A stretch of 64,000 bases of DNA, taken from positions 72,282,796-72,346,795 of the forward strand of contig NC_083879.1 in the NCBI RefSeq assembly GCF_032452875.1. Reading direction: 5' to 3'. Under the pieces are notes generated by a model. The model saw only the letters and a program-made list of their open reading frames with translations. It ran no database searches and was not told where the DNA came from. Source of the stretch: Bos javanicus (lineage: Eukaryota > Chordata > Mammalia > Artiodactyla > Bovidae). This document shows positions 1 through 9,565 of this stretch, piece by piece; within the stretch, counting starts at the first letter, position 1, and every line of letters begins with the position of its first letter. The position numbers and the translations under genes are program-made.

Positions 1-342
1 GAACCACGTGGTTCAGTCCTTGCAGTGGTGACAGATCACCTGTCCATTTACCCGGGCCTTGTATTTGGGTGAACAGGCTCTCCTTTTACTTCATTTACTG
101 CTGTCCTGCTCTAGTAAAAGCACTTCCCCATCTATTAATGGCATTTCACGGGCTTGATCCTGCCCACACTAGCCTTTCTTTTTGAGAAGAAGCTTCCACA
201 AAATGTAAGGGACACTGATATCTTTCTGTCCTAACTAGACTCTACCATCTTTCTCAGTGAACACCAATTGGTAATAGCTCTCTCCATTATCTGGCTGTAC
301 ATGTACATAAGAAGTCGTAAGGACTTCAAAGCTCTAATGTCT
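1..342. other. Intron sequence upstream of the first ABCC4-like exon
   Basis: No coding exon or recognisable repeat is seen here. By position it is intron of the ABCC4-like gene whose next exon starts at 597. The first 14 bases (GAACCACGTGGTTC) are a perfect palindrome centred on a CACGTG E-box, which may be chance. Confidence 0.6.
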
Positions 343-540
343 AAGTGAAAGTGAAAGTTGCTCAGTCGTGTCTGATTCTTTGCGACTCCATGGACAATAC
401 AGTCCACGGAATTCTCCAGGTCAGAATACTGGAGTGGGTAGCCTTTCCTTTCTGCAGGAGATTTTCCCAACCAGGGATTACCCAGGTCTCCAGCATTGCA
501 GGTGGGTTCTTTACCAGCTGAGTCACAAGGGAAGCCCAGG
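343..540 (-). repeat. Bov-tA SINE just upstream of an exon
   Basis: Reverse complement of the ruminant Bov-tA SINE. It runs from the GCTCAGTCGTGTCTGA body end to the tRNA-derived head (GAGTCACAAGGGAAGCC). It ends about 55 bases before the splice acceptor of the exon at 597, so the polypyrimidine and branch-point region of that acceptor is squeezed into the gap. Confidence 0.9.
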
Positions 541-596
541 AGGCTTATCTATTCAGTAGTAGTTTGTTTAGGAAAATGTTCTTTCTGTATCCACAG

Positions 597-769
597 GTAC
601 AACTTAAAGAAACCATCCAAGGTCTTCCTGGTAAAATGGATACTGAATTAGCAGAATCAGGATCAAACTTGAGTGTTGGACAGAGACAGCTGTTGTGCCT
701 TGCCAGGGCTATTCTCAGGAAAAGTAGGATACTGATTATGGATGAAGCCACATCAAACGTGGATCCAAG
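597..769 (+). CDS. ABCC4: ABCC4-like transporter, NBD2 signature/Walker B exon
   Basis: Internal exon of an ABCC4 (multidrug resistance-associated protein 4)-like transporter. ABCC4 is a plasma-membrane ABC exporter of cyclic nucleotides, nucleotide analogues and organic anions. The acceptor (ATCCACAG) precedes 597 and the donor (GTAATG) follows 769. The exon is 173 bases, phase 0 in and phase 2 out. It encodes a stretch closely matching human ABCC4 NBD2: VQLKETIQGLPGKMDT, the ABC signature LSVGQRQL, then Walker B with catalytic glutamate and D-loop (ILIMDEATSNVD). The frame is intact. Compared with human as I recall it, Walker B is ILIMDE rather than ILIIDE and the D-loop alanine is serine. 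Earlier exons lie left of the window. It could belong to a functional paralogue or a transcribed pseudogene. Confidence 0.9.
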
Positions 770-1293
770 GTAATGAGCTGAGATCTATAAAACCTGGTAT
801 CCAAGATTGAAATGTGGTAAATGGAAATCTTTTAGTGATGCTAAGAAAAATTTCTAAGAGCTCTCATTCCCTTAAATGTATCTCTTGTTAATATTAATTC
901 CAGGAAACAAAAGAAGAAACCAAGACATGTTATATGGTGTTAATGTTATTATGAGGCATCCTGAGAGAGCTAGATTCCTAAATCCAGTTCCTGATACTTT
1001 CAAGCAATTTTAAGGGAAGACTATTTCCCATTGTTTTATGAAAAATAGTAAACTTCTAAGAGCTTTTATACTTATGTTTTTAGGAACAAGATTTTGCCTT
1101 AAAGTGTCCATTTAAAAAACATTATATTGTAAAGTAATTAGCCTCCAATTAAAATAAATAAATTTATATTAAAAACAATAAATAATTTTTTAAAAAATAA
1201 ATAAAAACATTATAAAAATATCATATGATATTTTAAAATCTTAAGTCAACTTTTCGAGTCAGTACTGAATGAAATTCACTTCTTTAATTCTAG
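770..1293. other. Intron with a small L1 3' end fragment
   Basis: Intron between the exons at 597-769 and 1294-1399. At about 1120-1205 a short sequence reading GTAAAGTAATTAGCCTCC followed by A-rich sequence matches the extreme 3' end of bovine L1. No other feature is seen. Confidence 0.6.
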
Positions 1294-1399
1294 AACTGAT
1301 GAGTTAATACAAAAAATAATCCATGGGACACTTGTTCGGTGCACTGTGCTAACCATCACAAACAGATTGAGCAGCGTTGTTGACAGTAACAGGATAATG
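1294..1399 (+). CDS. ABCC4: ABCC4-like transporter, H-loop exon (His replaced)
   Basis: Next exon of the ABCC4-like gene. The acceptor (TTCTAG) ends at 1293 and the donor (GTAAGA) starts at 1400. It is 106 bases, phase 2 in and phase 0 out, and it continues the frame with R-TDELIQKIIHGTLVRC-TVLTITNRLSSVVDS-NRIM. In ABC ATPases this segment carries the H-loop (switch) histidine. Human ABCC4 reads TIAHRL here, while this copy reads TITNRL, so codon 1361-1363 is AAC (Asn). The histidine contacts the ATP gamma-phosphate and its loss usually cripples hydrolysis at that site. The exon is otherwise open and spliceable. The change suggests a specialised or decaying paralogue rather than the canonical ABCC4. 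Confidence 0.88.
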
Positions 1400-2785
1400 G
1401 TAAGACCCCTCACTTGCAGAGTCTCAGTTGTTTCCATTTATGCTCAGTCCTTCAACTTACCCTTCTTTGCACAATGTGACAGGAACCTCCAGTAATTTAA
1501 TTTTCTCGGTTTCTCCTCTCATTCCTGACAATAACTCAAGTACTTAACTATACTTTCAGAATGTGCTATTAAATAATATATCCAGTAATTTCTTATTTTT
1601 ATATTAACACATTATTGACCAGGGGATTTTTGCAAAAACTAACACCATGGCTGGTGATTTGTTATGTAAGTGAATATTGAAACATCTCTGGTCAGTAACA
1701 TTCAGGTAACAAAAGATGTATCAATGCATCTCTGGTCAATAATGAGTTAAAAGTTTATTAAATTGTCATTTTTTTAAAAGATGTCCAACCCTGAAAATAT
1801 GCCAAATCCAAGTTATGACTTCATATTTCAGAGAGGTAGAACACCATCATTTTGGCTGAGTCACAACTGCTTCAGCATTTTTGTATTCCCTTAATCAAAA
1901 AATTAGCATTTCATTTAGACTGCTGAGAAGTTGTTGGCTAAGGTTGCAGGATTTCACAGCTGTTGCTGTCAGAGGTGAGTCTATGAGAAGAAAGGGCCTA
2001 ATGAGAAAAACAAAGTGTTTCTACAGAAAGGACTTAATACAGGAAATTTGCTACATAGAAATCAGAGGGCTAGAAAAATGAAACACTGGGGTAATAATTT
2101 TAGGAAGCAGCTATCATGTCCTAGGAGAGATCTCCAGACCTAAGAACTCAGAGGAGAAGCTCTAAAGAGTCAGTGCTCAGACCTCCAAGGAGAAGTCCCT
2201 GCCCAGGTTCTGGTCGTATTTGTGAGGGAGCAGAATGGGGCTGGTTCTCCATGTGCTAATAGGAGTTGGGAGCTGGAGTCACATCTCACTGCTGAGGTGA
2301 TGCTGCATGAGGAGCAGAAACCAGATAGACCACTGGCTCTGACTCCCACTTTCAGTGTTCCTCGAGTGCCAGCTACTGGCAGAACCTAACAGTGGGCCAG
2401 CAGACCAAGGGTACTCTGAAACGTGATTTGCAGAAACCCAGCCCCTGCATCACAGATGAGAGTAGAAAAAGAAAAGTGGATGGGGGCTGAGATACTACAG
2501 ATAAACAACCAGCAGCTCTCTTACACGGTAGATCTGGACTACACACACAGCAGGCTCCAAGTTCTGGTTTCTGGATGTCTGTCTAGTATCTTCCAGGTTT
2601 CATTGGTTCTTTCTTCCTTAGTAATTTAATAATCCAATAATTTCCTTCCTTAGCTTTATTTCCTTCCTTCCTCCTTCTATTCCTCCTCTCTCTCATTTTC
2701 ATCTTCTCTCTTTCTTTGTTCTTTCCCTGCTGGTTTATAAACATTAGGATGTGGCATTATAAAATAAGAAAATCATCCCTCAAAG
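1400..2785. other. Intron, mostly unremarkable, with a pyrimidine tract
   Basis: Intronic sequence of the ABCC4-like gene with no repeat that I recognise up to about 2635. From about 2636 to 2735 the + strand is a long pyrimidine-rich tract (repeated CCTTCCTT and CTCTCT runs). Short open frames here have no recognisable product. Confidence 0.5.
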
Positions 2786-3198
2786 GAAAATTGAGTTGTG
2801 TGAACTGTCTATAGATATTAACCCCTTACCTTTTCGTTAACCCCTTGTCGATGGCATCATTTGCAAATATTTTTTCCCAGTCTGTAGGTTGTCTTTTCAT
2901 TTTGTTGACGATTTCTTTTTCTGTGCAGAAGTTTCTAAGTTTGATTAGGTCCCATTTGTTTATTTTTGCTTTTATTTATTTTGCTTTGAGAGACTGATCT
3001 AAGAAAACATTGCTACAATTTATGTCTGAGAATGTCTTTCATATTTGTCTTCTAGGAGTTTTATGGTGTCATGTCTTATATTAGGTCTTTAAACCGTTTT
3101 ATTTTTGTATGTGATGTGTGGGAGTATTCAAATTTTATTGATTCTCATGTAGCTGTCCAGCTTTCCCAGCACCACTTGCTGAAGAGACTGTCTTCTCC

Positions 3199-3200
<2 letters not shown>
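2786..3200 (-). mobile_element. L1 ORF2 3' fragment (antisense)
   Basis: The reverse complement of the C-terminal part of bovine L1 ORF2. Examples are the complements of TTTGCAAATGATGCC and of TTCTGCACAGAAAAAG, which also occur in sense in the L1 copies at 17.7-18.2 kb and 23.0-23.2 kb. It is 5'- and 3'-truncated and ends at the TA microsatellite. Confidence 0.8.

Positions 3201-3247
<47 letters not shown>
3201..3247. repeat. (TA)n microsatellite
   Basis: About 23 uninterrupted TA dinucleotides between two antisense L1 pieces. It is likely polymorphic in length. Confidence 0.97.
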
Positions 3248-3248
<1 letters not shown>

Positions 3249-3249
<1 letters not shown>

Positions 3250-3324
3250 TTTAATTAATGTATTTTAATAGAAGGATAATTGCTTTACAATATTGGTTTC
3301 ATTTCTGCCATACATCAACATGAA
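3249..3324 (-). mobile_element. L1 3' end (antisense)
   Basis: Reverse complement of an L1 3' UTR (complement of GTTGATGTATGGCAGAAAT and CAATATTGTAAAGCAATTAT). It runs up to the start of the inverted repeat at 3325. Confidence 0.7.
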
Positions 3325-3504
3325 TTAGGTCATATTTATAGTAACTGTATCAATAGAATACACTGAAACTCTAAACAGGAAGCAGGTTGTTTTTTCCATA
3401 TCTAGGTATCACAGTTAATTCCATCCCATGGCATCTAATTGGAAACATTGTCTCATTGTCCAGTTAATTTTTGTTTACTCCTGTGAATCATTGCTAAGGA
3501 TGGC
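3325..3504. repeat. Left arm of a 180-bp fold-back repeat
   Basis: This stretch is almost identical to the reverse complement of 3899-4082, with only a few substitutions and small indels. Shared landmarks include GGTATCACAGTTAATTCC and CCATGGCATCTAATTGG. Its right end also forms a smaller perfect hairpin: ACTCCTGTGAATCATTGC (3478-3495) is complementary to GCAATGATTCACAGGAGT (3503-3520). Confidence 0.92.
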
Positions 3505-3898
3505 AATGATTCACAGGAGTGAATCTCTCTTGAATCTCCCTGCCATATCCCTGCCCTTGTCTACCCTTTCTTAGATTAATTTACCACAGGTGATAGAGAC
3601 CTGTGTTTTAAAACTGCATTTTTTCTTCTTCAACATCAAGAAGAGTAGTTATGTTTTATTGTGCTATGTTTAAGTAAAACTACACAATTGGGGTCATCTA
3701 AAGTGACACGGCATATTATAGAGCTTTTAAATTACTATGTGGATGTGACTGGCAACCCACTCCAGTGTTCTTGCCTGGAGAACCCCAGGGACGGGGAGCC
3801 TGGTGGGCTGCCGTCTATGGGGTCACACAGAGTCAGACGCGACTGAAGTGACTTAGCAACAGTGACAGACTCAATTATTCTTGAACTCTTTTGAGAAA
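3505..3898. other. Spacer of the fold-back repeat, with a Bov-A fragment
   Basis: About 390 bases separate the two inverted arms. The part at about 3742-3875 is a sense 3' monomer of a Bov-A SINE (GGCAACCCACTCCAGTGTTC to GCGACTGAAGTGACTTAGC). The rest is not recognised. Confidence 0.75.
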
Positions 3899-4082
3899 GC
3901 CATCCTTAGCAATGATTCACAGGAGTAAACAAAAAATTAACTGGACAATGAGACAATGTTTCCAATTAGATGCCATGGGATGGAATTAACTGTGATACCT
4001 AGATATGGAAAAAAACAACCTGCTTCCCATTTAGAGTTTCAGTGTATTCTATTAAGATACAGTTACTCTAAATATGACCTAA
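3899..4082. repeat. Right arm of the 180-bp fold-back repeat
   Basis: Near-perfect reverse complement of 3325-3504 (for example GATGCCATGGGATGGAATTA). It lies in the intron between the ABCC4-like exons ending at 1399 and starting at 5289, so the pre-mRNA could fold into a long hairpin. Confidence 0.92.
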
Positions 4083-5288
4083 ATGAAGAACTAAGTACCA
4101 CCTAACATCAGAAGTATTTTTATAGCTATGTCATTTAAGCCAGTGGTTTCAGACTCTCTTTTCTACTGTAAAACCATTACGCAAAGTCACTAATAAATAG
4201 AAAGGCAGAGTTAAGAGCCTCTTCCTCTCCCTCTTAATTTTCAGCTAGGGGAATATCAGTGTGCACAAAAGGGCCAAACGACAGGCCCCTGAAGAAATTA
4301 AAAAAAAAAAAAAAGGAGCAAAGAAAGACATTTTGTGAAAACAGATTCACATCCTCTGCAGTTCAGATTGGGCTACCAACCCGGGTTATGTGTGGGCTAT
4401 GAGCATTAGAATTTGAAGCTCAATTTCTTACTTGCTTCTTTAGCCTTATTCAAAGAAAAAATTGGATTTCTAGAGATTTCTTCTGTATAGAGCACTTCTG
4501 CTAATGCTGCTATGTAGCAGCTCCTTTTGCCAGTCTTTCAGTCTGAGAGTAATAAACTACAAAGTTAAGCTAAAGAAGCATCTTAACCTCTCAGACAGGG
4601 TATTCTGCCCCACTTCAGTTCAGTTCAGTTCAGTCGCTCAGTCGTGTCTGACTCTTTGTGACCCTATGAATTGCAGCATTCCAGGCCTCCCTGTCTATCA
4701 CCAACTCCCGGAGTTGTGGTGGCTTGATGGTTGCAATGTCCTCTGTTTAGTGATACTGCAAGCAATTGTTTAGTTTACAACCCTAATGAAATTCTGGAGA
4801 CATTTACTTTTTTCCCAAATATTGTTCAGATCAAACCAACTTGACAATTAATTTGCTGTCAGGTCACTGCCATCTGGTTTGTCTGAAATTAACCTGGTTT
4901 TTACATAAATTGAGTTTGATTTTCTTGAACCAGGAAATTTCCCAACTCTGTGTATCTGTATAAATAACCTTCAAAGCTCAGAGTTTGAGCTAAAAGACTA
5001 ATGATAACCACCCCAAATCCCCTTGGCAGAATTTAAAATATTTCACACTGCTGAAAACTTTCATTTTTCTTTCTTTCCTATAATGTTATAATAAAAGGTC
5101 ACGTTAGGCCTTTGTCTGCCTAGTAGAACAAGGCAATCAAACCATTAAAACACCAGCCAGGTCTACCACCCAAATAAATTTTCTCTATTCTTCTCCTCCT
5201 GTCCCTTTACAAAATATTGTCTGAGTTATAATACTTTATTGCAAAACACTGTATACTATGGGTTTTATTTTTTTCTGCTGATTAACAG
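4083..5288. other. Intron with a short antisense Bov-A/BovB 3' fragment
   Basis: Intronic sequence upstream of the exon at 5289. At about 4614-4722 there is an antisense BovB/Bov-A 3' end (TTCAGTTCAGTTCAGTCGCT to TATCACCAACTCCCGGAG). A run of about 14 A's lies near 4300. Nothing else is recognised. Confidence 0.6.
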
Positions 5289-5423
5289 GTCTTGGATTCA
5301 GGGAAACTGGAAGAATATGATAAGCCACATATTTTGATGCACAATAAAAATAGTCTATTGTACAAGATGGCACAACAACTGGGCGAGACTGAGGCTGCTG
5401 CTCTCGCTCAAAGAGCAAAAGAG
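5289..5423 (+). CDS. ABCC4: ABCC4-like transporter, penultimate exon
   Basis: Exon of 135 bases (45 codons), phase 0 in and out. The acceptor (ATTAACAG) ends at 5288 and the donor (GTGAGC) starts at 5424. It encodes the end of NBD2 and the start of the C-terminal tail: VLDSGKLEEYDKPHILM, then NKNSLLYKMAQQLGETEAA and LAQRAKE. This is collinear with the human ABCC4 segment that begins VLDSGRLKEYDEP. The frame is clean and both splice sites are consensus. It joins the previous exon directly (IM-VLDSG) and the next at VHF. Retention of the frame in this exon argues for recent or ongoing constraint despite the H-loop change. Confidence 0.9.
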
Positions 5424-6985
5424 GTGAGCCTGCTGCAGAGAGCTGTGATTAAAGTTCGTCTCTAGGGTTCACTCTTAACACTAGGGGTCTGGTAACAAGC
5501 ACTTTGTGCCCTTTTCAATTAGAAGCTTCCAGAAACTAAGCTTCATGACTGGGTCTTAATAACATGTGGCAGGTGGAAGGCAGATCTGAGAATACGCAGC
5601 AGTGGTGGGGTGGGGTCACGATGTGTGCTCACTCATGTTAATAAGTGAGAGATGGCAGATTGGGCTTCCCACATGCTTGGACTCTGGATTTTGATTCGCA
5701 TGGAGCATAGAACACTTTCATCTTGCAGAACCTTTACATTTCATTCTGATTGGTGCTCAGCACATTTGTAATACAAGTGCTATCAAGGGACATCCAGCAA
5801 ATTTGAGAGTTTAAGGAAAAATTTTTGGAATATTTTAGGTTTAAGATCTACCAGGGAAAAGTGTAGGTCTCTTCTGTTTTCTAATCTGTAGAGAAAATAT
5901 CTACCTGATACTGTCCCTTTCTCCCTAATTCTCTGTTGTTTAGACTGAGGTCCAGTTACCCCCCATGCTTCCTCTACCTTCTAGAAGATGAAATAGTCAT
6001 CAGGACAAATCAAGAACTCACAATACCTAACTCCATAGTCAGAATGGTGCTTGAAGGTTTACAAAGCACTTTCTCAGAGATGACGTGTGTGAAGTACTAA
6101 GCAGTGTACAGAGTGTGAGAAGGGTTCTCAATGGATAGCATTCAGGTCACGTGGCATCTTCCTAACAATGGTCAGGTCCTACAAATGTGGTAACTGAGGT
6201 TTGGTTGAAGGACTTAGCCAATGTCATGTAGCTTCCTGTAATTCTTTCTGGAACAAGGTGGGAGTGGGGTTGATGGAGGGAGGGAAGGTCTGGTGTTCTT
6301 GCCCCTTGAGATGCATGGCTCAGGGTGGAATGAAGCTTCCCATTGAAACTTTATCTCTGGACAGTAAATCATGGGTCATATTTCCTTCTTTATACTTTTC
6401 TGCATTTCCCAGATTTTCATTTGTATGTAGAATAAAATTACTTGTGTAATATTTAAAATATCACTTAAATAAAACATGTCCCAGTATGTAAGTACTTCTT
6501 TATGAAAAGTTTATCTAAAATATAGCCTAAGTTCCATCTGTTCCTGTTTCATCTCATTCTTCCTCCTCATAAATGAAGAAATGAAAAGCTGTACCTTCCA
6601 CTGTTCAAAGGGTAGGAAATTGCACAGGGTCACAGAACTGGGTGAATGGTTGACAGAGTCATTCAAATTTAGGTTCAGGGATGACAGTCTGTATTCTGAA
6701 CTTTTCAAAGTACTTATATTGTATGCAGGTATAGAGCAGCTGCACTTGGTGTCCTATATATATTTTTATGCCTGAAAATCAGAGTGCTTTCAACCACTCT
6801 AGTGTGTCTCCCAGTCAAACCGTACTTCTGAACATTTGATAGTCATTTGTGATTCCCTGTATAACCTAGTCACAGAACAGCCAGGAATCTCCCAAACCCT
6901 TTTGGTCTTTTGAGCTTAGGTATTTCACATCAAAGAAAAGTGTCCTCACCTATGTGTCAAAGTCTTCTATTAAAAACTGTTACTA
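5424..6985. other. Intron, no clear repeat; possible MIR remnant
   Basis: Part of the large last intron (5424-9460). A weakly MIR-like stretch may lie at about 6120-6240. The short open frames at 6201-6449 and 6511-6775 show no recognisable product. Confidence 0.4.
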
Positions 6986-8228
6986 TTGTATATTATCAAG
7001 ACATTGGCTTCAGCAGTATGTGAACCGTAAACTTCCTGATGTTCAAGCTGGTTTTAGAAAAGGCAGAGGAACCAGAGATCAAATTGCCAACATCTGCTGG
7101 ATCATGGAAAAAGCAAGAGAGTTCCAGAAAAACATCTATTTCTGCTTTATTGACTATGCCAAAGCCTTTGACTGTGTGGATCACAATAAACTGTGGAAAA
7201 TTCTGAAAGAAATGGGAATACCAGAACACCTGATCTGCCTCTTGAGAAATTTGTATGCAGGTCAGGAAGCAACAGTTAGAACTGGACATGGAACAACAGA
7301 CTTGTTCCAAATAGGAAAATGATTTCGTCAAGGCTGTATATTGTCACCCTGTTTATTTAACTTATATGCAGAGTACATCATGAGAAACGCTGGACTGGAA
7401 GAAACACAAGCTGGAATCAAGATTGCTGGGAGAAATATCAATAACCTCAGATATGCAGATGATACCACCCTTATGGCAGAAAGTGAAAAGGAACTCAAAA
7501 GCCTCTTGATGAAAGTGAAAGTGGAGAGTGAAAAAGTTGGCTTAAAGCTCAACATTCAGAAAACGAAGATCATGGCATCTGGTCCCATCACTTCATGGGA
7601 AATAGATGGGGAAACAGTGTCAGACTTTATTTTTCTGGGCTCCAAAATCACTACAGATGGTGACTGCAGCCATGGAATTAAAAGACGCTTACTCCTTGGA
7701 AGGAAAGTTATGACCAACCTAGATACCATATTCAAAAGCAGAGACATTACTTTGCCAACAAAGGTCCATCTAGTCAAGGCTATGGTTTTTCCAGTGGTCA
7801 TGTATGGATGTGAGAGTTGGACTGTGAAGAAGGCTGAGTGCTGAAGAATTGATGCTTTTGAACTGTGGTGTTGGAGAAGACTCTTGAGAGTCCCTTGGAC
7901 TGCAAGGAGATCCAACCAGTCCATTCTGAAGGAGATCAGCCCTGGGATTTCTTTGGAAGGAATGATGCTAAAGCTGAAACTCCAGTACTTTGGCCACCTC
8001 ATGCGAAGAGTTGACTCATTGGAAAAGACTCTGATGGTGGGAGGGATTGGGGGCAGGAGGAGAAGGGGACAACAGAGGATGAGATGGCTGGATGTCATCA
8101 CTGACTCGATGGACGTGAGTCTGAGTGAACTCCGGGAGTTGGTGATGGACAGGGAGGCCTGGCGTGCTGCGATTCATGGGGTCGCAAAGAGTCGGACACG
8201 ACTGAGTGACTGATCTGATCTGATCTGA
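6986..8228 (+). mobile_element. BovB LINE 3' fragment (RT domain)
   Basis: 5'-truncated BovB (RTE-clade non-LTR retrotransposon), sense to the gene. It encodes the RT finger/palm landmarks LPDVQAGFRKGRGTRDQIAN, NIYFCFIDYAKAFDCVDHNK, the catalytic block LRYADDTTLMAE, and the C-terminal RRLLRVPWTARRSNQ and MDREAWRAAIHG. The frame is broken by a stop near 7321 (GKGVRQG expected) and another at 7841-7843. It ends in the typical (CTGAT)n tail at about 8206-8227. This copy is dead, and its YADD block is intact. Confidence 0.95.
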
Positions 8229-8959
8229 GTAATGGGAAATTAATCACAGAATTTTAGATAGGTCCATATAAGATAATACGATTCAACACCCTCATTTTAC
8301 AGGTGAGGAAACTAAGACCCCTTAGAAGGCAGATGGCCCTATGTACTAATATATAACTGGTGTTAAGCTAAGTTTGCAACAGATACAGAATTAAAAACCT
8401 TTTATTTCAATGAATGTTTTAAATCAAGTGTAACATACATGCAGAAGTAAACATAGGTCATAGAACTAGAAATCTTGTATTCCTGGTCTAGTAATCCTGC
8501 ACCTACTCTAACAATATTAATGGTAAGTTACATTTGTCTAGTTATTTATAATTTATTGTACATTGTTCTCACATGTATGATTTTGCTTAATCTCATGATG
8601 GTCCATTTTTATCCATATCATAGATTTGGAGATTGGGTCCAGGGCTCACCCAAGGTCACCTGGTCCAGGGATCACAGAGGGGCAATTGCTGGGGGAGGCT
8701 GAGGGCTGCCCTAGATACTGCGTTCTGTGTCAAGTCTGAGAACACTGCTCCTTCTGTCACATGGTAGCCAAGGCTGGACCATCACCCAGGTTCACAGGGT
8801 GACAGAACATCAGTGTTGGATTTCAGTCCTGCCACTGGCTCAGGTCACCTCTATGGAAAGACATAACAAAATACTTATCCTGATTCCCATCCCAGTTGAG
8901 TATCTTCTTGGCATTATTTCTGCATGTGCTTAATCCTCTTAAGAGAACAAGCTGTCAGA
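8229..8959. other. Intron with MIR-like remnants
   Basis: Contains MIR-like motifs (CATTTTACAGGTGAGGAAAC at about 8293, CCAAGGTCACCTGG near 8650). No exon is recognised. The region ends at the antisense SINE at 8960. Confidence 0.45.
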
Positions 8960-9390
8960 ATGTCAACTTTTAAAATTTTGTTTACTTATTTTTGGCTGCA
9001 TTGTGTCTTTGTTGATGTGTGCATGCATTTTCTAGTTGTGGCAAGTGTGGACTATGGGCTTCTTCAGGGTGCTCGGGGTTCTCATTGCGGTGGCTTCTCT
9101 CGTTGCAGAGCACAGGTTCCAGGGTGCTCGGGGTTCTCATTGCGGTGGCTTCTCTCGTTGCAGAGCACAGCTTCCAGTGTGCTTGGGGTTCTCATTGAGG
9201 TGGCTTCTCTTGTTGCAGAGCACAGCTTCCAGGGTGCTCAGGCTTCAGTAGTTGTGGCACACACCCTCAGTAGTTGTAGTGCATGAGCCCAGTTGTTTCA
9301 CGGCATGCAGGATCTTCCTGGACCAGGGATCAAACCTGTGTCCCTTTGCTTTGGCAAGTGAATTCTTACCACTAGACCACTGGGGAAGCC
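8960..9390 (-). repeat. CHR-2-like SINE with an internal 55-bp triplication
   Basis: Antisense tRNA-derived SINE of the CHR-2 type. The complement of TTGGCTGTGTT-like tail lies at the left and the complement of the head (ending CACTGGGGAAGCC) at the right. Its body contains three direct 55-base units at 9066-9120, 9121-9175 and 9176-9230. Units 1 and 2 differ at one base, and unit 3 differs from unit 2 at about four. The SINE sits about 70 bases upstream of the last-exon acceptor. Confidence 0.85.
9066..9230. repeat. 3 x 55-bp tandem repeat (minisatellite)
   Basis: Each unit begins AGGGTGCTCGGGGTTCTCAT and ends GAGCACAG(G/C)TTCC. Because 55 is not a multiple of 3, two overlapping frames stay open and give artefactual repetitive proteins. 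The repeat is internal to the SINE. Confidence 0.97.
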
Positions 9391-9460
9391 TAGAAATACA
9401 TTGCCTTAGAGAGGAGGACCTTAAAACTTCTAAACATGTTTTTGTCTTTTTTCTCCTCAG

Positions 9461-9565
9461 GTGCACTTTAAAAGAAAATAGCCAGATAGCACTCACAGTG
9501 ACCAGGTGATTATGAAGGCTTTCAATGGACAGCCCTCAGACTTACTTTTGGAGTCAGCATTGTAA
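9461..9565 (+). CDS. ABCC4: ABCC4-like terminal exon with premature stop
   Basis: Last coding exon of the ABCC4-like gene. The acceptor (TTCTCCTCAG) ends at 9460. Coding reads VHFKRK and then TAG at 9479-9481. Human ABCC4 reads VYFKRNYPH at this place, so a tyrosine codon has become a stop. Past the stop the frame is still open and recognisable (PDSTHSDQV, then NGQPSDLLLESAL) to the ancestral TAA at 9563-9565. The human protein ends in a PDZ-binding motif (ETAL) that anchors it to scaffold proteins. The homologous ESAL here is lost if the TAG is used. The truncation removes about 27 residues beyond the NBD, so the catalytic core would be kept and apical sorting or anchoring altered. The same stop position occurs in the - strand copy at 61736-61738. 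Coordinates run to the ancestral stop. Confidence 0.9.

Noticed and set aside
1..14. Perfect 14-bp palindrome with an E-box (GAACCACGTGGTTC)
   Set aside because: A short palindrome at the window edge in an intron, with no supporting context for a regulatory site.
9066..9230. Regular direct repeats that could suggest a CRISPR array
   Set aside because: The units are contiguous with no variable spacers, lie in a SINE, and the genome is mammalian.
8924..9286. Repetitive 120- and 71-codon frames
   Set aside because: They are produced by the 55-bp tandem unit inside an antisense SINE, and the unit length shifts frame each repeat.
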